A DNA stretch of 64,000 nucleotides from Rhinopithecus roxellana. Taxonomy: Eukaryota; Chordata; Mammalia; Primates; Cercopithecidae. The stretch's first letter is position 1; the number at the start of each line of letters is the position of its first letter. The notes under the pieces were generated by a model that was not told the origin of the DNA, searched no databases, and worked only from the letters and a program-made list of their open reading frames with translations. Positions 55,796 through 64,000 of the stretch are shown here, piece by piece. The stretch is taken from the NCBI RefSeq assembly GCF_007565055.1, contig NC_044560.1, positions 85,751,295-85,815,294 on the forward strand, in the 5' to 3' direction. Made by a program: the position numbers and the translations under genes.

Positions 55796-56083
55796 TCACC
55801 TGTGCTTATAATCCCAGCACTCTGAGAGACTGAGGCAGGAAGATGTGCTTAAGCTCAGGAGTTTTAGACCAGCCTGGGCAACATAGCAAGACCCCATCTC
55901 TAAAAAAATTTAAAAATTAACTGGCCATGGTGGCATGTGTCTGTGGTCCCAACTTCTTGGGAAGCTGAGGTGGGAGAATGGCTTGAACCCAGGAGATCAA
56001 GGATGCAGTGAGCCATGATCACACCACAGAACTCTAGCACAGACAACAGAGCGAGACCCTGTCTCAAAAAACAACGAAGAAAA
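55796..56083 (+). mobile_element. AluJ-like Alu
   Basis: Diverged Alu from 'tcacctgtgcttataatcccagc' to 'gagcgagaccctgtctc'. Confidence 0.9.
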
Positions 56084-57279
56084 AGACAGGGCACCTCCCC
56101 TCAAGTTTCTCACAGTCCACCTGGGGAAGCAGGGGCGAACTGCATCCGCATCCACACAGAGCTGAGAGTTTTTCTGCGCAGAGCTCTGGGAGCAAAGGGA
56201 AAGGACATCTAAATTGGACTGGAGTGAGGGCTCAGAGAAAGCTTTCTGGAAGAGGTGGCACTGAACTGAGTTTTATAGGGTACATAGATGATCACTGAGT
56301 GAAATGCAGCAAAGGCACTGGGTCAAAAGACCCTGAGGCCTAAAGGAAAAATACAGGGACAGGACAGGGACACAGAGAGACAGAGAAACACTGACTGCAA
56401 ATGGTAGAGGCAGAGAAAAAGCTACAGAGAAAGAGGCAGAAAATAGCTGATTGTGTCGTGACTGGCTGCTCCTGGCCCAACCTCCCTCCAGTCCTGGGAT
56501 AGAAAATAGCCTGGCTGACCCATAGTGTGCAAAGCATTTCCTGTGCAGCCCTGGGGACCCCTGAGCTGTACTTTCTCAGGGGTGGGGCTGGCTGGAGTCT
56601 GGGTGTGAGGGCAGAGGAGGAGGGGTCAAGCAGTCCCGGGCCTGGATGAATTCTCCAGAGCGAGAGTGGCTGAAGATGGGAAGGCGCTGGTGTGCATATG
56701 TCAGGGTCCGTTTCTGCATACGGGTGTGCATGTGCCCTTGTCCGTGCCTATGTGGGCAACTGCACCTCGACCCATCCATGTGGCTAATCCTGGGTTTCCA
56801 TGTGTCTCTACATGGGCATTGAAGGCCGGACGGGCACAGCAGGGCACAGTGGCCACCTCCCTATCTTAGGTACTCAGGCAAAGGGCAGGTTGAGCCTTCT
56901 TGAGGTTACAAGCCACCTCCTCTGAGAAGCTACCAGCTTCAGTGTTCCTGGAGCAGCTTCCGCTTGACTCCTGCCTGGTCCCCAAGGACACCACCTCCAT
57001 GTGTCCCTTTATGGGTCAATGAACTAGTCCCAACTTTTACTGGGGACTGAGTGATCCAGAAAGAACTTTCTCTGGAGGCCTTTCCTAAGGAACAGGGGGA
57101 GGGGTTGGAGGACAGTTAGGCCTGGTTCCCAGAACCCAGAACATCTCATTGAGAAGGACACCTCCTTTCAGGAAGCTCTCACACTTCCCAAGTGACTGCT
57201 CAATGACTTCAGCCTAGTCCTTTTCCCCTGCGCCCTTGTGGAGTCCCTGTCCCCACCCCTAAGCCTCCACCAAGGTTGC
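56084..57279. other. Unrecognised spacer
   Basis: Mostly unassigned. 56220-56300 resembles an L2 block ('gaaagctttctggaagaggtgg'). No gene. Confidence 0.45.
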
Positions 57280-57591
57280 TTTTTTTTTTTTTTTTGGAGA
57301 CAGAGTCTCACTTTGTCACCCAGGCTGGAATACAGTGGTGCAATCTTGGCTCACTGCAACCTCTGCTTCCCGGATTCAAGCATTTCTCCTGCCTCAGCCT
57401 CCTGAGTAGCTGGGATTACAGGTACACACCACCAACCCCAGCTAATTTTTGTATTTTTAGTAGAAATGGGGTTTCACCATGTTGGCCAGGCTGGTCTTCA
57501 ACTCCTGACTTCAAGTGATCCACCCACCTGGGCCTCCCAAAGTGCTGGGATTACAGGGCTCACAAAGTGCCAGCCCCTAAGGTTGCTTTTT
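57272..57591 (-). mobile_element. AluS-type Alu with perfect TSDs
   Basis: Antisense Alu at 57285-57578 with AAGGTTGCTTTTT on both sides (57272-57284 and 57579-57591). Confidence 0.94.
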
Positions 57592-57906
57592 AGATTAACT
57601 ATCTTTAAACCAGCTCTCCCCATCCTGTCTTTATGCACTTTGTTATTTTATTCTCTACCCGTTAGACTTTTCTCATTCCAACACATGGAGATGGCTTTGA
57701 ATCTAGAGCACAGGTCACTCCTATTCGATGGACCTGATTTCAGAAACATCCTAGCAGTAGCTGAGTGACCACCAACGGGGCTGCCGCAGAAGGACTCCTG
57801 CCCAGGAGGGAAGCTGGGCTTTCATCTGCAGCAGGGCAGATGCACCTGCTGCAGGGGCAGTACAGGTGAAACACGGGTTTTCAGGATGCCCAAAATGTAC
57901 ATTCTG

Positions 57907-58213
57907 GGGCTGGGCACAGTGGCTCACGCCTGTAATTCCAACACTTTGGGAGGCCAAGGTGGTGGAACACTTGAAGTCAGGAGTTCGAGACCAGCCTGGC
58001 AAACATGGTGAAACCCCATCTCTTCTAAAAATACAAAAATTAGCCGGGCATGGTGGCAGGCACTATAATCCCACCTACTGGGGAGGCTGAGGCAGGAGAA
58101 TTGCTTGAACACGGGAGGCAGAGGTTGCAGTGAGCCAAGATCACACCACTGCACTACAGCCTGGGCGACAGAGCAAGACTCCATCTCAGAAAAAAAAAAA
58201 AAAAAAAAAAAAA
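57907..58213 (+). mobile_element. Alu with a long pure A-tail
   Basis: Complete Alu with an A-tail of over 20 bases. ATGTACATTCT flanks it on both sides. Confidence 0.95.
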
Positions 58214-58559
58214 GATGTACATTCTCTTGCTCCCCTCCTATGTTGGAGGTCTCCAGCCCACATCTCAGCCAGGATTACCTCTCCATGACCTTTGGTCTCA
58301 CACCCTGGCCCATCTAACCACCAGTTAGGATCTTTGATTCCACCACATTTGGACCCATGGAGCTCCCCTGAAAAGTCCATAGAAGAGTTGCTGGGCTGGA
58401 TGAATGCCAGCTTCATTGGCCAAGCCATGCCAGGCCTTCCTGGCCTTCAGGGTCTGCTCCCCTACTCCCCTGGTTTCCAAGCAGCTGCACCAATAAGGGG
58501 TGCTAGCATCCCCGCCTCCCCAATAGGAGAGCAATGAGTTTGTGAACTGAGGAAATAGA

Positions 58560-58690
58560 ACTAACATTTGTTGAGCACATATCCTGTGTCTCCCTTAATC
58601 CACACAACAATCCTTCTAAAAGGACGCTGTAATTCTGATGAAGAAGGGCTTTCCAGATATGGCAAGTCAGGATTCAGAGCCGGGTATATC
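58560..58690 (-). mobile_element. MIR/L2 fragment
   Basis: 'ctaacatttgttgagcacatatcctgtg' then 'caagtcaggattcagagccgg'. Degenerate. Confidence 0.6.
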
Positions 58691-59530
58691 TGATATGTGG
58701 AAAGGCCAGCGTCCGCTCCTCCCAGCATATATTTACAAGGGGAGGGTCTGATATGGAAGGAGTGTGCAGGGGGCAGGCCTCTGGAGGAGGTCAGGGCCAG
58801 ATGACCCTTCTCTGGCCCAGCTCCTAGGACTAGGGCAGAACCTCCGGAAGAGACAGGGGATCTTCTGGCAGAGGCCAAAGAACTTTCTTTCCTGGAGGAT
58901 TTTGTGAGAGAATGCTCACCAGCTGCCCTGCTTTGGGGGCCAGTGACAAGGTATGATCTGGATGTGGTAAAAGGAACCTTCTTCCGCCTTCTTCATGAAG
59001 CTTCAAATGGCTCCAGTTCAATAAAGACCAACGGAAATATGGTGCCACCTGGAACCCGGGCTGTCTGCAAGTTTGAGGGCACCAGGACAGCACTGGACAT
59101 AGATGGAAGTAATGAGTCCTCCAGCGGCCCTGCAGCCCTTCTGTGGCTTGCAAGCCAGGGCCAGTCATGAACTAGCAGCCTGTGAGCACATGAGAGATAA
59201 CCCGGGGTCTCTCTGAGTAGGTAGAAGTCTGGGGTTCTAGAAATGGGGAGGAATATGAGGCAGAAAAAGTAGAACATTAAAGCCAGTGTGATTTCATTTG
59301 AATCCACAGGTTGATGAGGTCAGGGAAACTCACATCTCATGCACTTTTAGAGACGGGATCAGAAAGGCCAAGTCACTTGCGGGGGTGGAGCTAATGCCGA
59401 GCCTTAGTCTCTTGAGCCTGGCTCTACAGCCACATACTTTCCAAGACACCAGGCTACCTGGGCCACTCTTAACACCCGTTTCCAGACCTCACCTCAGTTC
59501 CATTTTTAAGGCTAGTGCACTTCTAAGAAA
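58691..59530. other. Unrecognised spacer
   Basis: No repeat or gene could be named; possibly unique. Confidence 0.4.
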
Positions 59531-59535
59531 TGACC

Positions 59536-59815
59536 AGCCGGGTGCGGTGGCTCACAGCTGTAATCCCAGCACTTTGGGAGGCCGAGGCAGGTGGATCACG
59601 AGGTCAGGAGTTTGAGACCAACCTGACCAACATGATGAAACCCTGTCTCTACTAAAAATACAAAAATTAGCCAGTCGTGGTGGCGCGCGCCTGTAATCTC
59701 AACTACTCAGGAGGCTAAGGCAGGAGAATCGCTTGAACCCAGGAGGCGGAGGTTGCAGTGAGCCGAGATCACAACACATGTTCTCCAGCCTGGGCAACAG
59801 AGCAAGACTCCATCT

Positions 59816-59847
<32 letters not shown>
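59536..59847 (+). mobile_element. AluS/Y-type Alu
   Basis: Complete Alu with a (AAAG)-modified tail. Related flanks 'aagaaatgacca' and 'aagaaatcgcca'. Confidence 0.94.
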
Positions 59848-62110
59848 GAAATCGCCAAAGCAGAGAAGGCTGAGTCCATCCCTGCAAACCCCTGCCCTGC
59901 CCAAGAGCAACTGTCAGCCCTGTTCCTTCTTATAACATCACCTGAGGAACCATGCGCCTTCTCTGGGAACTGTGACCCCAACCACAGGCCATTGCAGAAG
60001 CTGCCTCGTCTTACCTAACACGTCTTCTTCCCAGATACTATTTAGTAGTCAAGGGACACAAGTACCTGGGCTAGTGTGTCCCTTCTTTAGGATTTTTGGA
60101 TTTAGAAACCAAATATGATAGTGAGCCCTCTCCTGTGACTGACAGAACCTGAAACACAGAAGACCTGGGGGCTATTAGTGGCCCTGCTTTCCTCCACCTG
60201 GAAGAAATAGGTCTGCTGGGAGAGGTTGGGGCCACCCCAGAGAGAGATGCGGAGGTGAGGGGCAGGGAGACAGTACTGGGGAATCTCGTGTCTGTTGCCA
60301 AAGCTGCCCTGGGAACTAGTAAGGTCTTTTTGCCTGAACAAGTTGGATTTTGGTCACTTGCCTAAAGCCCTATCCAGCCCCCATATGCCCTTTCCCATTC
60401 ATCCCAAGATAGGAAGGACAAAGGGCAGCAGCACCAGGGAAAAGAAAAGCCCTGGGGGGTGGGGAGGTAGAGGGAGGCCCCCGTTAAGACTGTCCCTTGG
60501 GTTTCTCCCAACAATGGCATGGGCAGTGACATTGTTTGTTTCTGGGACCGAGATCCCTCCCCGGATACCACCACCCCTTGGCTGGCAGTCAGGTGGGGTG
60601 GAGGTAAGAATTGGTGGTGAGGCAGTTGCCAGTGTCTTTGGAAACCTGGTGCCCGTGGACCACCTTTCTCACACAACTTCACACGGGCAGGGAGGGAAAG
60701 AGGAAGAGATCAGATGGGGACAAGAGAACAGCTTGTTCTATGCTACAGAGCAAGACAGTGACCCCAGGCTTGAATGAAAAGGGCCAGGAGACTTCAGAAA
60801 CAACCTGGACGCTTACTTGATCACTACTCAGACACCCCAGAGTGGCCTTGCGCGGCCAGTTCTCTTTCCTTTGCCTCAAGATCTACAACTATGAAATGAG
60901 CAATGGGAGCAGAACATACTCTGGGCTAGAGACCCTGATCCCTCCCAAGTTTGGGGAAAACTTGGCCTCACATGTGATCCCAGATAGGCTCCTAACCTTG
61001 TCACCTGCCAAGCTCCTATGAATTCTAACTGCTGTGACTATCTGGGAACCTACCACGGTAGACCAGCCCACGGAGCCTTCCTAGACCTGTCCAACACCCA
61101 TGGCCTCAGGTGCCAGGCTTGCTGAGCCTCCACTGTTGGTACAGCTGATGGGAAAGGACAGGAAGGTGGGACAGGGGCAGGGAGGGTGAGTTATTCCAAA
61201 GGCAAGATCCAGCCCAATGCTGATATCTTGAGGCCAGTTTGATGTTCACAGCAGACAGATTTCAGAATTAGGGTTTCAGGAAACAGGCGTGTTCAGAGCA
61301 GGATCCCAGTCCAGAGCTTAGGAGTACAGACACCCGACCCCGCTCCTCCAAAGGGAGCAGAGAGGGACATTGACAAGGCTAATCAGTGTCAGGAAGCAAA
61401 GCAGGGCTGATAAACTGTAGCAACTGGGAATGTGCAGCTGAGGTTAGATGGCTTTGGTCCGGGGGTGCCCAGGACTTATGCACACCAGGATGTTGGCAAC
61501 AAAGCTAGTAATTCCAGAGACTGCAGCCCATGGAGGCTCAGGGAGCAGCCTGGCTAAGAGTGGTAGGATCGGTGCCTGTAGCAGAGGAGGGAGAGACTTC
61601 GAGCCACATGCTGGAACTACAATCGATGCTTGGGGGATGAGTCTGTCACTGACATTAGGGAAAAGCCATGTGATTGTCTATGGTTTCTGTGCCAAGGATG
61701 GGAGACAAAGGGAAGAACCTAGAGTGGCAGGTGTTGGGAAAAAGAGTCCTAGGCAGTTGTGGCTTCCCTGGGCCTAAGCAGTCACAATTTACACCTGTAT
61801 GGGGGCCACAGAACACAAGGCAAACTCTGTCAGTTAGTAAGGCCTGGCCGTGACCCATCCGTGGAGCACAGGGCCTGTTTGGGCAGCTTTCTCAGTCCAG
61901 CCCCAGAAGTTCCTGGCATTTGAGTGTTAGACCAAGTGTGCACTGGATTAACTCCACCAATGGAAGAAGAGAACCAATATCAAGAATCCAAACCCCATAG
62001 ACACTCCAAATAGTAGAGGGATACTATTTCGCTCAGTTCTCAATCACCCAAATCCTTTTTCCTCATTAATTTATTTCCTTCCACTTATCAGGTTCCATGG
62101 TTATATCACA
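59848..62110. other. Long repeat-poor stretch, no gene seen
   Basis: About 2.3 kb with no repeat that I can name, unusual for this window. The open frames (for example 60295-60777) have no family features. It is the best place to look for conserved non-coding control elements, which cannot be judged without alignment. Confidence 0.45.
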
Positions 62111-62119
62111 CCCTCTCGC

Positions 62120-62300
62120 TCAGCACCATTCAATAGGACATTGTGCAGTGATAGAAATGTCGGTCCCCACTGTCCAATATAATAGCCACTAGCCACGTGT
62201 GGCTAGTTAGGAGCTAATTTTTCATTTGTGTTCATATTACTTTTAATAGTCACATGTGGCTAATGGCTACCACACTGAACAGAGGCCTGGTTCTCCTATG
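62120..62300. mobile_element. hAT-type DNA transposon remnant
   Basis: 'gtccaatataatagccactagcc' and the palindromic 'agccacgtgtggct' with 'cacatgtggctaatggctacc' are typical of a common mammalian hAT-derived MER element. Exact family not named. Confidence 0.6.
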
Positions 62301-62454
62301 CTGTAGGGCAGTAGGATCCTCAAGTCCAAACACTTAACTATATCTGTACACCAGCAATGATTAGAAAGGGATCTCTGCTCAGGGTAGGGCTGAGTGACAG
62401 AGACAAGAGGAGAAGGGAAAGAAATGGAAGAAAAACATGACTAGGTGAGGAGCA

Positions 62455-62640
62455 TGTGCATTACCTTATTTTATCTTCACAGAGACCTGCAAAGTAAATA
62501 TGATTAAGCTCAGATTATAAGTAAAGAGATAGAGACTCAAAGAAGTCAAATAACTTTCCTTGTCACACCATTAGTTAGGGCCAGAGTCAAGATCTGAACC
62601 CAAGTGTCTGCCTCCAAAGTCCATGGTTTTCCACCTATCA
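62455..62640 (-). mobile_element. MIR/L2 fragment
   Basis: 'agagatagagactcaaagaagtc...tcaagatctgaacccaagtg' follows reversed MIR. Confidence 0.75.
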
Positions 62641-63044
62641 GACAGCTGAGAAAGAGAGTGGCCTCTTCCTGGCAGTGATGGGTCTCAGAGTTGAGCAGGT
62701 CAAATTCATGGGCTGCTAGACAGTTCTCTAACTCGCCTCCTCCAGAGCAGGTCTGCCCTGTTACAACTGCATTGATGTGAACTTCCAGAAATCAGACACA
62801 CCCAGACTCACACACAAGGCCAAAGGCACATGGCCAGAAAAAATTATCTGTGACTGTGCCATCCATTAGTGCAGATAATTAATGGTCTATTTGATATTCT
62901 TGGCATAAAAAAAGGCAGAAATAATGCTTTGTTTGGGCTGATATTAAATATCTCTTCATAGCCCTGCTCTCACTAATTCACTTGCTCACTGGCAGACCAG
63001 GCAGTAGGGTCAGAAGTGAGCTACAAGGGAAGGAGATGAGGGTG

Positions 63045-63285
63045 GAGAAGGAACTCACATTTCTTAGACATCTAATAAGTGCCAGGTACCAAGCGAAAGA
63101 CTTCAACAGATTATTTCAAGCAATGATCATCCCTATGCGGAGAGTAATCCTCATCTCACAGGAGCAGGACTAAAGCTCAGAGGGGTAGGGTGGTACATGC
63201 GCAAAGTTGCACCGCTGATAGCAGTGAGGGATGACTTCAAAATCTAGGTCTGCCTGACTCCAAACCCATGCTATGTCACACTGAC
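63045..63285 (-). mobile_element. MIR, near full-length
   Basis: 'aataagtgccaggtaccaagc', 'actaaagctcagaggggtagg' and 'gtctgcctgactccaaaccc' are reversed MIR blocks. Confidence 0.75.
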
Positions 63286-64000
63286 CATTGGCAGAGATCT
63301 AGAAAGCCCATCACTGCTAATAAAGTGATGGACCTCCTTTCCAGCTCACTCTGGTATCATGCCTAAAGCCAGGCTTCTGTGTAGCCATCTCATCTCCCAG
63401 AAGTTCAGGCTCCCATGAGCAGGAGAGGACCCAACCCCCAACCCCATTGTGCAACCAATGACAATGAGAGCCAGGCGTCCCCTTTCTTACCCACCACTTG
63501 CCTCCCCACCCCATGGGGTGCTGCCAGTTCAGCACAATAGTGTATTCTGTGTCCAAAAGCCTCTGCTGGCAGCCCCTAGTCTTTTGCAGTCCCTCCAGAC
63601 AATGGCAGAGCCGAAAAGCCCTGATAGCCAGTGACAAATATATGTGAATGACCAGCTCACAGGAAGTGGCCTTCAATAGTCCGATAGTTTCCTGTATCCT
63701 GACATTGTGAAGGCCCACTTCCTGTGCTGTCTCTGAAAATACAGCAAGGCAAAGCTGGGGGTGGGTGCAGAGGCAGGGTTTCCCTGTCTACCCCCTAGCC
63801 CAGGCTCCCCTATAATATGCAACTCTGCTTGCCTAAGGATGCCACCAGCCAGTCTCACCTGACTTCTGATTCAAGGGTGAATTCCTGGCTGGTCTCTGAC
63901 CTGTCCCTTCACCTCTTAACCAAACCCCACCCAAGCCCAGTCAGAACAAAATGACCTATTTTTAAAGATTTTACAGGCTTCCTCAGTCTCACCCCCAACC
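63286..64000. other. Right edge, unrecognised
   Basis: No repeat or gene identified. The neighbouring gene expected from human synteny (SMIM12) is not in the window. Confidence 0.4.

Noticed and set aside
59848..64000. SMIM12 or DLGAP3 sequence expected from human synteny
   Set aside because: None of the frames resembles either protein; they probably lie right of the window.
1..64000. Bacterial-type systems such as CRISPR arrays, operons or integrases
   Set aside because: Composition, Alu/L1 content, introns and connexin genes show primate nuclear DNA. The short repeats are not regularly spaced.
1..64000. tRNA, rRNA or snRNA genes
   Set aside because: No convincing tRNA boxes or cloverleaf outside MIR (tRNA-derived) and Alu (7SL-derived) copies were seen; a scan with tRNAscan-SE would settle it.

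Overview
The window is nuclear DNA from a primate, almost certainly an Old World monkey (Cercopithecidae). It is packed with Alu, L1, L2, MIR and MaLR copies, and its protein genes have intron/exon structure, CpG-rich promoters and AATAAA polyadenylation signals. The Alu at 6246-6575 carries the diagnostic bases of the AluYR lineage of cercopithecids and sits between perfect 15-bp target-site duplications. The two proteins are very close to human connexins but not identical. The locus matches the connexin cluster of human chromosome 1p34.3 (GJB5-GJB4-GJB3-GJA4); SMIM12 and DLGAP3 would lie beyond the right edge.

Layout. 1-1600: upstream flank with MIR and old L1 remnants and one end of a duplicated 82-bp segment. 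1600-7150: GJB3 (connexin 31, + strand), with a CpG-rich promoter and noncoding exon 1 (donor at 2226), a roughly 3-kb intron full of MIR/L2/Alu, and one coding exon (CDS 5209-6021) whose 3' UTR is interrupted by the young Alu. 7150-13560: spacer with old L2, LTR and L1 pieces. 13560-16500: GJA4 (connexin 37, + strand), with a TATA/GC-box promoter, short noncoding exon 1 (donor at 13846), and a single coding exon (CDS 14989-15990). 16500-64000: no gene that can be supported. This gene desert holds stacked transposable elements: a complete MaLR provirus of MST/THE1 type (27273-30659), a nested pile of L1M elements (about 34480-44245), a short L1PA insertion with two poly(A) tracts, about 25 Alus, and several local duplications.

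The two genes encode gap-junction subunits. Cx31 is a beta connexin of skin, inner ear and placenta; Cx37 is an alpha connexin of arterial endothelium and the oocyte-granulosa junction. Each has its own promoter and they are not an operon. Both proteins show all six extracellular-loop cysteines and intact reading frames.

I found no evidence for a novel biological system. The more interesting observations are a lineage-specific Alu in the GJB3 3' UTR, a cluster of apparent replacements in the Cx31 N-terminal helix (from comparison with remembered human sequence), Ser at Cx37 residue 319 (the site of a well-known human polymorphism), and several short duplications copied 1.2-1.5 kb away, one of them into the middle of an Alu.
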